A DNA stretch of 17,086 bases from Bacteriovoracaceae bacterium UBA7317 (lineage in GTDB: Bacteria > Bdellovibrionota > Bacteriovoracia > Bacteriovoracales > Bacteriovoracaceae). Numbering within the stretch: the first letter of the stretch is position 1; each line of letters starts with the position of its first letter. Positions 1 to 6,472 of this stretch are shown in pieces. The stretch covers positions 28,329 to 45,414 of the forward strand of contig DKQD01000038.1 of NCBI GenBank assembly GCA_002474345.1. The letters run 5' to 3'. The notes below the pieces were generated by a model that did not search any database, was not told where the DNA came from, and worked only from the letters and a program-made list of their open reading frames with translations. The position numbers and the translations under genes are program-made.

Positions 1-2
1 AG

Positions 3-263
3 CTTAACGCTAGTAATGGTCCAAGACTTTACCATAAATTAGATGATAGACGAGGCTTAAGATACTTCTTTAGTGCTCTGAGTAGAAAAAATCCTAAAAT
101 GCATGTCTATAGCTATGAAGGTGGATTTTACTACAGAGAGCTTATTTATAGTGATTGGATCACCTACGAAACTGGTGTCAAAGGTGAGTTTAATATTGAA
201 AAAAACTGGGAATTTGTCCCCTCAGTTTCTTTTAAGCTTGAAATGTTACTCGGTGGGACCTAA
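3..263 (+). CDS. C-terminal fragment of a probable outer-membrane or envelope protein (5' end outside window)
   Basis: The frame is open from the left edge of the window and stops with TAA at 261-263, giving 86 residues and no start codon, so this is the 3' end of a longer gene. The tail alternates aromatic and polar residues (for example YSYEGGFYYRELIYSDW, then WEFVPSVSFKLEMLLGG). That fits amphipathic beta strands, as in an outer-membrane barrel or a beta-rich envelope protein. There are no hydrophobic helices and no recognisable catalytic motif. It does not end in the aromatic residue typical of classical barrels, so the barrel reading is inference. The next gene begins 71 bases downstream with its own promoter, so the two need not be co-transcribed. 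The family was not identified. Confidence 0.6.
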   Translation, partial: LNASNGPRLYHKLDDRRGLRYFFSALSRKNPKMHVYSYEGGFYYRELIYSDWITYETGVKGEFNIEKNWEFVPSVSFKLEMLLGGT

Positions 264-290
264 TTTAGTGTCAAAGAGCGCCCATTTTTA

Positions 291-306
291 TGGCATATTT
301 TTTGCT
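291..306 (+). promoter_or_regulatory. Candidate sigma-54 (RpoN) -24/-12 promoter
   Basis: The sequence TGGCATATTTTTTGCT places TGGCA and TTGCT with exactly ten bases between the GG (292-293) and the GC (304-305), which is the sigma-54 rule. Only the last base of TGGCAC differs from the core consensus. Transcription would start near 317, giving a leader of about 18 bases that contains the Shine-Dalgarno at 321-328. No enhancer site for an activator was recognised; it could lie inside the upstream gene. Confidence 0.6.
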
Positions 307-334
307 TGTTGTATGGGTTAAAAGGAGGCCTGTG

Positions 335-466
335 ATGAAAAAGCTAGTTAAAGCACTTTTTATCCTCTTGGTACTGCTTAGAGTCGGGCAAGGGTTTTCT
401 AAGCCTCCTATCCCAGATTCTGTGGAACTCCCAGAGGATAAAGAAAGAAACGCTTCCACTATTTAG
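335..466 (+). CDS. Small exported peptide, 43 residues, unknown function
   Basis: ATG at 335 is preceded at 6 bases by AAAGGAGG (321-328), about as strong a Shine-Dalgarno as exists. The product begins MKKLVKALFILLVLLRVGQG: two lysines, a hydrophobic core of about 12 residues, and a likely signal peptidase site near GFS|KPP (residues 20-24). Cleavage would release a mature peptide of about 20 residues, proline-rich and then acidic-to-mixed (KPPIPDSVELPEDKERNAST). There is no lipobox cysteine. The gene sits between a candidate sigma-54 promoter and a strong terminator, so it looks like a complete monocistronic unit. An antiparallel open frame over the same bases has no such signals. The function is unknown; a secreted peptide or a very small envelope protein is possible. 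Confidence 0.72.
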   Translation: MKKLVKALFILLVLLRVGQGFSKPPIPDSVELPEDKERNASTI

Positions 467-490
467 TGACTCAAAGAAGCATTTCTTTCG

Positions 491-523
491 GGGGATGGGG
501 CTTTGCCTCATCCCCAATTTTTT
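491..523 (+). terminator. Intrinsic terminator of the small peptide gene
   Basis: GGGGATGGGGC (491-501) pairs with GCCTCATCCCC (505-515) around a TTT loop. This is an 11-bp GC-rich stem with one G-T pair, followed by AATTTTTT. It lies 25 bases after the stop codon at 466 and reads in the + direction. Confidence 0.85.
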
Positions 524-581
524 CGCTTTTACTGTCTTATTGTCTTCTAATTTAACTGTTTCATATTAGAGTGCTATTATT

Positions 582-616
582 TTGAAAAGGGAAGGCATGA
601 CACCTTCCCTTTTCAA
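582..616 (-). terminator. Stem-loop terminator after the flagellin gene
   Basis: TTGAAAAGGGAAGG (582-595) and CCTTCCCTTTTCAA (603-616) are perfect complements over 14 bp, with a 7-base loop. It begins about 11 bases past the flagellin stop. On the - strand the pyrimidine-rich arm CCTTCCCTTTTC supplies only a short U run, so it may work as a 3' mRNA end-stabiliser as well as a terminator. It could also act from the + side. Confidence 0.7.
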
Positions 617-626
617 GAGGGAACTA

Positions 627-1628
627 TTAACCAAGTAGCCTCAAAGCTCCTTGTCCATTGGCATTTGCCTGTGCCAGGACTGCGGAGCTTGCCTGGTTTA
701 ATATATTTAATTTCATATTTTCAGCTGACTCTGAAGCATATTCAGTGTCTCTGATTCGGGAGTTTGTGGCGTTTAAATTTTCGTTAGAAACTTGTAAGTT
801 TGCAATTACTGAGCTCAATCTATTTTGTACCGATCCTAGTTCCGCTCTTTGTCTGGAGACTGTTTGAATCGCATTGTCGAGAGATCGAAGACTTAACTGA
901 GCAAGCTCTTTTGTATCAACTGAAAGCTCGCTGACTGGGTTTTGGCCTGTAATGAGGTTTTCTACATATTCTTTTTGTAAAACTTTTCTAGCTGCGACGC
1001 GATCTTTATCGTGGGCATAATCAGTATTATCAATTTCATTAAGTTTATTTCTCATTTCTTTTTGTTGTTTAACCATCTCCTCTCCACCAAAGAGCTTGGC
1101 CAAAGTTGAATCAATCATACCTGCTTTGTAGATGAGTCGGTCTTCAAACTGTCTATTATAAACACCGACTTGGATATCATAAGATCCACCTTTACCGTCT
1201 AGGCCTTCGCCATTTAAAAGTTTAGCGCCGTTATATTCAGTCACTTGAGAAATTCTTTCAATTTCCTTCTTTAAGTTCTGATATTCAAGGTTTGCAAATT
1301 GCCTTTCACTGTTTCCAACTGTATCTGAAGAAGATTGCACGGCAAGTTCTCTTAACCTTATGAGAATTCTTGAAACTTCATTTAATCCACCTTCTGCAGT
1401 TTGAAGCATAGAAATACCATCATTAGCATTTCTTTCCGCTTGCCTTGTCCCGGTTATTCTTGCCCTCAATTTTTCACTCATAGCGAGTCCTGCAGCATCA
1501 TCTGAGGCCTTGTTTATCCGACTACCGGAGGATAGTTTACCTAATACATTTGTCTGTTTTACGGCGTTTCGGGCAAGGGACCTTTGTGCAGATAGTGAGG
1601 CGATGTTTGTAGCAATTCTTAAACCCAT
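627..1628 (-). CDS. fliC: Flagellin, filament subunit, with a charged helical central insert
   Basis: This 333-residue protein is exported through the flagellar type III apparatus and polymerises into the filament. The conserved N-terminal D0/D1 region spans residues 1-140 (MGLRIATN, SSGSRINKASDDAAGLAMSE, ANDGISMLQTAEGGL, NGAKLLNG). The C-terminal D1/D0 region spans about 235-333 (ELGSVQNRL, NSRIRDTEYA, ending NGQGALRLLG). In place of a long D2/D3 beta domain, residues 180-228 form a highly charged segment predicted to be helical (EEMVKQQKEMRNKLNEID and onward). ATG at 1628 follows AAGGAG at a suitable distance. A candidate sigma-28 promoter lies 50-75 bases upstream and a stem-loop follows the stop. 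No other flagellar gene is present in the window. The identification is secure; the role of the insert is unknown. Confidence 0.97.
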   Translation of the reverse strand: MGLRIATNIASLSAQRSLARNAVKQTNVLGKLSSGSRINKASDDAAGLAMSEKLRARITGTRQAERNANDGISMLQTAEGGLNEVSRILIRLRELAVQSSSDTVGNSERQFANLEYQNLKKEIERISQVTEYNGAKLLNGEGLDGKGGSYDIQVGVYNRQFEDRLIYKAGMIDSTLAKLFGGEEMVKQQKEMRNKLNEIDNTDYAHDKDRVAARKVLQKEYVENLITGQNPVSELSVDTKELAQLSLRSLDNAIQTVSRQRAELGSVQNRLSSVIANLQVSNENLNATNSRIRDTEYASESAENMKLNILNQASSAVLAQANANGQGALRLLG

Positions 1629-1676
1629 TTTCGTTCTCCTTGGTTTTTAGATTTCCCCTCCATGGAAATTTTTTCC

Positions 1677-1703
1677 TCATTGGCAAGATGAGAAAGTAGC
1701 TTA
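1677..1703 (-). promoter_or_regulatory. Candidate sigma-28 (FliA) promoter for flagellin
   Basis: On the - strand TAAG (1703-1700) is followed after exactly 15 bases by GCCAATGA (1684-1677). The sigma-28 consensus is TAAA, 15 bases, GCCGATAA, so this matches 3 of 4 and 6 of 8 positions with ideal spacing. The start would be near 1669, leaving a leader of about 40 bases that includes a 6-bp hairpin (ATTTCC/GGAAAT, 1651-1669) and the Shine-Dalgarno. A second CCGAT-containing site at 1742-1753 lacks a good -35. Confidence 0.4.
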
Positions 1704-1958
1704 ATGCTTTCCAAATTGTGTTCCCTCAATTTGTATGAGGTGAGAATCGGTGCGAATAATTTTCCCTGAAGGATAAATTTTCTTGGGGAAAAAAATACCC
1801 CTTTTCAAAGTCTATTTAAAAAGTTTCGAGTTAGAGGGCAAGTAACAGCTTATTAATTTTTTTCAACTTAAAAGGTTGGAAAAAGGTAGGAACGAAATTG
1901 ATTATATTTTTCCCTTTTTTAAATTATGGAGGCTTTTTCCTTGTTCGTTGAAATTTTG

Positions 1959-2000
1959 AGGGGATCATTTTTCCTAACTGTATAGGAAGAATGATTCTCT
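1959..2000 (+). repeat. 18-bp inverted repeat, possible terminator or end of a small RNA
   Basis: AGGGGATCATTTTTCCTA (1959-1976) pairs with TAGGAAGAATGATTCTCT (1983-2000) around the 6-base loop ACTGTA. There are 15 Watson-Crick pairs and three G-T pairs. The wobbles are compatible only with RNA made from the + strand; on the - strand they become A-C mismatches. A short T-rich stretch follows (CTCTTTTAG). No gene on the + strand lies upstream within 1.4 kb, so a + transcript here would be a non-coding RNA. Confidence 0.5.
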
Positions 2001-2088
2001 TTTAGAGTGAAAGAAGTTTTTTTCCGGAAAATTAATCCAATTTATCTAAAAAGGAACAAAAAACCTGACTCTAACTAAGTTTTTCTTT

Positions 2089-5000
2089 TTAGTTGTGAAG
2101 TCCTATGTGGTCCCAAAAGTGCTCATTTTTGTTAGGAGGAGGTTCCTCCAGGTTATTTTTTAAACTGTGGTCGCCATCATTTGAAACAAGAGGAGCTTCC
2201 TCTTCTTGAAGGGGCTTACCTCCACTGATTTCCATATCCTCCTTTTCAAAAACATCCAACTGCTTAAGCTTCTCCGTATGGTCCTGCCAGTCTTTAGGAG
2301 GAAGGATGTCTAATTGTGATAGTTTAGAGAAGAGGTCTTCAATAAGATGTTCAGGAAAAAGTGTGTAGGTACTTTCCCTTAAAATAGTTAAGTGCGGAAT
2401 AAATTGTGTCGGAATAGGTGGTAAGCTTATTTCATTATTGGTTTTACTAAAGCAGTTGATACCTAAATTATTTTTATAACCAATGACTGTTAGGTCTATG
2501 ACTCCTTCTAAAAAGCTAAGTTTTGGAACAACATGATAGCCTCTTTCCTTTAAGATAATAAAAATAGTTACTTCGAACCAACTTTCAAATGGTCTTGGAG
2601 GAGTATACCATATCTTCTTTTTGTCTTGATTCATTTTCTTAAGATCATCTAACGGTAAAGAAGGATTTTGATCTTGCTCTTCTCTATCTTTTGATGAGAA
2701 GAGCTCTAAAATCTTTGTTTTTTGACAAAAGGGATTAAGGTCATTTTTGTCTATTGAGTGGAAAAGGATGATCTTTTCTTTTGCCCGGCTTAAGGCAATA
2801 TATAGATTATGATAGTTATCTTCACCTTGATCGTGAGAGTCATTGATATCTTTTGTTAAAGAAGATGTAACGAGGGTTAAAAGGATAATATCTCTTTCTA
2901 GGCCTTGAAATGAAGAAGGGGTCACGCAGAGGACTTTTTTTGCTTCTAATTCTTTTTCAGAAAACTCATTAGAAAGAAGCATTTGAATTTGGTGACTCTG
3001 ATTCTCCCCACCCAAAGAAATGATACCAATCGTGAGCCCGTTATATTTTGGATTTTCAAAAATGGATTTAACTTGCTTGATAATTTTTAAAGCCTCTCCG
3101 TGGTTGATATCACCAAATTTAAAAATTTTACCAGTATCATTTGAATCGATGATCTTACCTTCTCTGCAATAAACCGCTTCCAGGTTTTTTTCTATTTGGA
3201 TGGGTGTAAATTGTTTTATATTAAAATAGGGTTCAGAATCTTCAGTGAAGAGAAGAAAGGACTTAAGTATTTCTGGTCTTGAACGGTAATGACCTTTAAG
3301 TTTAATTTTATTGGATATAACAATGTCACAGAGGTCATAGAAACTGTCTTCTAAGGTAATATGCTGATTATATTTAATATCTTTGATCCCTTCTTGGACG
3401 ACTTTGACTGAATCTTGAATGGCCCTCGATCGACTTTTAGTAAGCCATTTCCTATTTCCTACGATAATAACTTTTTTCGATAAGTAAAAAAGCATTAGGG
3501 CATATGGTCCTGACAGGTCAGATTCGTCAATAATGGCCACATCAAACTGATGAGGTTTTGGAGCAACGTGATCAGGTATTTTTTCAAATGAAATAAAGTG
3601 ACCTGGGAGGCTTGCTTTTAGTTTGTTTAGGCCCTCCTCATGAGGACCGTAAGATTCCTTTGATTTAAGCAGGTTCTTTGCTAGTGCACTGAAGTTTTCT
3701 TTTTGCTCGCCATCTAATTTTATAAGATAATGATGCCAGCTTTTTAGTTGATTGAGTTCTCTAATAATGGAGAGTTCATTTTTTTTGAGATTTTGAAGCC
3801 AGTCAATAAATGAATAGGGTTCAAACTTCCCAATGGTTTCCTGAATCCATTTAAAGGTCTTTTTCCAGGTAAACGCCTTTTTAAAATTGAATAAATTCTC
3901 CCTTTTTGCGAAAGAGAAGGTTCTTGTTTTCATATCGTTATAAAGAAGGGGGCAATGTAATTTAATCTCTTGGGCCAATTCTTTAATTTTATAAAAATAC
4001 TTTTTTTCTTTTTGTAGTTGAAAGATGAGCTCAAGGTGCGATTGATAAGCTTTGGCATCCCTCTCTTCCAGAAATCGAACGAGGTCTTCAACTAAGGGGT
4101 GGGTGTTTGAATTAATTTTGTCCTTAATTTCTTCACAATGCTTCTGCAGCTTACTCTGGATGAGTTCGAGCATTTTTTCAAAAATAACTAATTCTGTATT
4201 ATGGATGGACCTTTGGAGGATTTGACTTCGAGACCAGTTTTCATTTTTAAAAATAGGAATATTTTTTTCAAGCTCTTTGAATTTATTCTTAATAGAGAAG
4301 CATTTATCCAAAATCTTGATATAAAACTCAAGAATATTTAAAAGTTGAAGTGGTGGTAGAGTGATGTCAATACCGATTCCTTTCCAGACAGAGACAGTTT
4401 CTTCTATTGATTGCTTTATTTTAAGGGCCTGAACCGCTTTTTGAATTTGATGCTTGGTATGGCATTTTTCGCCCGATATTGTGATCTTTTTGAATAAACG
4501 GTGACTCTTAATGGGATTTTTCTTTTTAAAAGGCCAAAATTTTTGATGATGAGGCTCTTCTTCGCGATTTAAAAGTTTTTCCGCTTCCTCTAGTAAAATG
4601 CTGATAGAATTATTATTAAGGCCTTTAAGGTCAAGAGAAAGTTCCTTAATATCAAATGATTTGAGATAAGTAAGTGAATTTCGGGTGACTTCTAAGATAC
4701 TGGTCCATTGGCTTTCATTTTGTCCTAGAATATCTTCAAGCGCGAGAGTCATCCAACTATCTTTTTCTTCCTGGATTTCAGAAATGAGCTTCTCTAGCTC
4801 TTTAAACTGCCTCGTTGTCTGCTTAAGTGTTCCGGAATTGAATTCCAAAAGTTGAAAGTAGAGGTCCCCTTTTTTATGGGGAAGTATTTTTTGGTACTTT
4901 TCATTAATATTCTTTTCTTTTTCTATATAATCTGAAAACTCACTTGCACTTAAAAAGGGAAGTTTAGGGACTTCTCTTTCCAATTTCTTTTCATCCTCTA

Positions 5001-6405
5001 GGGAGTAATGAATATAAAAGTCCCAGATCTTGAGGAGGTTCTCCTGGTCAACAAATGGAAGTGGAGTCAGAGGACCTGGCTCATCTTCAAACCATTCAAA
5101 TTTAGGTCTTTCTTCCAAAAGCTGTCTTGCAATTTGTGAGAGTGTTCCCTTGTATACGCCAAATTTGTTGTGGTGGATGGTGTTTTCACTTTCTCGTGAG
5201 TAGACCAGGTTAGACCATGTTTTTTTTATTTGTTCTCTGCATTTCTTCAGAGAGACTGTTAGAGACTGAATCCGTTCTTCTAATGAATCAATTGATGTGT
5301 TTTGGTTTTTTTTAAGAATCGAAAACAGAGAGCTTTCCAGGTCCTCATAGGGATGACTTTTATCTGAATCTATTGGAGAAATATCTTGAAAGAGGAGGGG
5401 GTCCAGCTCTTTTGGCATTTTATCTAAGAACGAAGATAGGCCAGTTTTACTTTCGCTTGTAACGAGGACCTTTTCTCCATGAGATAGAAAATGGCAGGCC
5501 AGGTTAACTGCGGTTTGAGTTTTTCCCGTTCCTGGCAGACCAGTTATAATGAGCGCGTCTTGGTCGTGAAGAAGTTTCAGAGCTTCTTGTTGCTCCTCAT
5601 TTGATGGGAGAGGAAATAGAGGGAGGAGGTAGTCCTCCAAAGTATTAGGATTTTCAGATTCCTCAAGTGGGTTACTGCAAATATCCTTATTCTTTAAGAA
5701 CTTAAGGAACTCTCTTGGAATACTTGTTGTTTTTTGAACTTCATGGCAAATACCTGAGATGAACTTTGTAAACTTATGATGACTCTTTTTCCTTGTAAAA
5801 AGGAGAGGAGAGAAACTTAAATTTTGGGTATCAAGATCAGTTGCGAACTCTGAAAAGGATGACAAGATGATGTCTTTTGACTCTTCATAAGTTCCCAAAA
5901 AAGATTGAACAATATTGTCTAAGCTTGCTTTAGAAGGCCATTCAAGGGGAGAAAGAAGCTCCTGTTCAAAAGAAAAGCTCTGGTTCTCTAACGAAAGAAC
6001 AACTGAGTCCTCTTTAACAAAAGAGAGGTTGGGCCGGACTTTTACGGAGAGGAGGGGGTGGTGGATAGGTGCTCTTTTATAGTGTCCTTTGAAAAGAAAA
6101 AGTCCTAAATAAAGATCAAAGTTTTGCGACAGACGTTTGAGTGGTAAATCAAATAATGTTTTCAGTTCCGTAGTGCTTTTTTCAGCAATAGGGAGGGTTA
6201 CCCTTTCAGGAAAAGAGAGGTCATTTAGGGAAGAGCTCTCATTAAAACTGTCTAGAAAACTTATGGGGAAGCCTTCTAGCTCTAAAGGAAAGGGAAAAAC
6301 ATGGTGATAGGATTTAATATCCTTTACTCTAGGCGTTTTCAAGTAGTGAAGAAGACCAAGGGCCTTAAAGAGCCTTGTTGCCTTTTCGGCATGTTTTTCT
6401 TTCAT
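2089..6405 (-). CDS. Large SF1 (UPF1/DNA2-like, COG1112-type) helicase with degenerate nuclease-like C-terminus
   Basis: The 1438-residue protein carries two split RecA-like helicase lobes. Visible motifs are the Q-type motif NEEQQEAL (269-276), Walker A GLPGTGKT (289-296), motif II IDESD (D960, E961), motif III GNRKWL (983-988), motif IV HYRSR (1039-1043), motif V SSFQGLERD (1164-1172) and motif VI ALSRAKEK with R1207. About 660 residues of coiled-coil-rich sequence separate motifs I and II. The C-terminal part (1275-1360) resembles the Vsr/MTES_1575-type nuclease module of such helicases: SWFE, GYHVVP, GVIDLTV with D1304. However, the usual acidic IECDG strand reads GINCF (1315-1319). Motif III also lacks the usual Asp and Gln (GDxxQL). 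ATP-driven unwinding or translocation is likely, and nuclease activity is doubtful. ATG at 6405 follows AGGGGGGATCC. It lies 67 bases after the PLD gene and is probably co-transcribed with it. There is no signal peptide, so it is cytoplasmic. Confidence 0.88.
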   Translation of the reverse strand: MKEKHAEKATRLFKALGLLHYLKTPRVKDIKSYHHVFPFPLELEGFPISFLDSFNESSSLNDLSFPERVTLPIAEKSTTELKTLFDLPLKRLSQNFDLYLGLFLFKGHYKRAPIHHPLLSVKVRPNLSFVKEDSVVLSLENQSFSFEQELLSPLEWPSKASLDNIVQSFLGTYEESKDIILSSFSEFATDLDTQNLSFSPLLFTRKKSHHKFTKFISGICHEVQKTTSIPREFLKFLKNKDICSNPLEESENPNTLEDYLLPLFPLPSNEEQQEALKLLHDQDALIITGLPGTGKTQTAVNLACHFLSHGEKVLVTSESKTGLSSFLDKMPKELDPLLFQDISPIDSDKSHPYEDLESSLFSILKKNQNTSIDSLEERIQSLTVSLKKCREQIKKTWSNLVYSRESENTIHHNKFGVYKGTLSQIARQLLEERPKFEWFEDEPGPLTPLPFVDQENLLKIWDFYIHYSLEDEKKLEREVPKLPFLSASEFSDYIEKEKNINEKYQKILPHKKGDLYFQLLEFNSGTLKQTTRQFKELEKLISEIQEEKDSWMTLALEDILGQNESQWTSILEVTRNSLTYLKSFDIKELSLDLKGLNNNSISILLEEAEKLLNREEEPHHQKFWPFKKKNPIKSHRLFKKITISGEKCHTKHQIQKAVQALKIKQSIEETVSVWKGIGIDITLPPLQLLNILEFYIKILDKCFSIKNKFKELEKNIPIFKNENWSRSQILQRSIHNTELVIFEKMLELIQSKLQKHCEEIKDKINSNTHPLVEDLVRFLEERDAKAYQSHLELIFQLQKEKKYFYKIKELAQEIKLHCPLLYNDMKTRTFSFAKRENLFNFKKAFTWKKTFKWIQETIGKFEPYSFIDWLQNLKKNELSIIRELNQLKSWHHYLIKLDGEQKENFSALAKNLLKSKESYGPHEEGLNKLKASLPGHFISFEKIPDHVAPKPHQFDVAIIDESDLSGPYALMLFYLSKKVIIVGNRKWLTKSRSRAIQDSVKVVQEGIKDIKYNQHITLEDSFYDLCDIVISNKIKLKGHYRSRPEILKSFLLFTEDSEPYFNIKQFTPIQIEKNLEAVYCREGKIIDSNDTGKIFKFGDINHGEALKIIKQVKSIFENPKYNGLTIGIISLGGENQSHQIQMLLSNEFSEKELEAKKVLCVTPSSFQGLERDIILLTLVTSSLTKDINDSHDQGEDNYHNLYIALSRAKEKIILFHSIDKNDLNPFCQKTKILELFSSKDREEQDQNPSLPLDDLKKMNQDKKKIWYTPPRPFESWFEVTIFIILKERGYHVVPKLSFLEGVIDLTVIGYKNNLGINCFSKTNNEISLPPIPTQFIPHLTILRESTYTLFPEHLIEDLFSKLSQLDILPPKDWQDHTEKLKQLDVFEKEDMEISGGKPLQEEEAPLVSNDGDHSLKNNLEEPPPNKNEHFWDHIGLHN

Positions 6406-6422
6406 GGATCCCCCCTAAAGTT

Positions 6423-6447
6423 CCTCTTAAAATACCTTTTTAAGAAG
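6423..6447 (-). other. Stem-loop in the PLD-helicase spacer
   Basis: On the - strand CTTCTTAAAA and TTTTAAGAGG pair over 10 bp (one G-T) around a 5-base loop. It sits between the PLD stop and the helicase Shine-Dalgarno. No U tract follows, so it is not a standard terminator; processing or translational tuning of the downstream gene is possible. Confidence 0.4.
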
Positions 6448-6472
6448 ATCTTTAGAAGGGCAAAATGAATAT

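Larger units (their letters stand above)
1629..2088. other. 460-bp non-coding region between helicase and flagellin genes
   Basis: There is no convincing coding frame on either strand. The right-hand side of the flagellin start holds its Shine-Dalgarno and the sigma-28 candidate. The middle is very AT-rich with runs of T. An 18-bp inverted repeat lies at 1959-2000. The helicase mRNA ends at 2089; a 5-bp stem followed by TTTTTT on the - strand (about 2061-2083) is the only weak terminator candidate. The gap is unusually long for this compact window. Confidence 0.6.

Noticed and set aside
271..459. 62-codon - strand open frame antiparallel to the small peptide gene
   Set aside because: The + strand frame has a sigma-54 element, a strong Shine-Dalgarno, a signal peptide and a terminator; the - strand frame has none of these.
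1706..1770. Two GG-10-GC matches upstream of flagellin as sigma-54 promoters
   Set aside because: Both lack the TTGC part of the -12 box and TGGCA of the -24 box. The sigma-28-like site at 1677-1703 is a better and more expected match.
1926..1985. Short + strand frame starting ATGGAGGC (about 19 codons) ending in the 18-bp hairpin
   Set aside because: There is no Shine-Dalgarno, the product is very short, and the overlap with the hairpin looks coincidental. A leader peptide would need a downstream + strand gene, and there is none.
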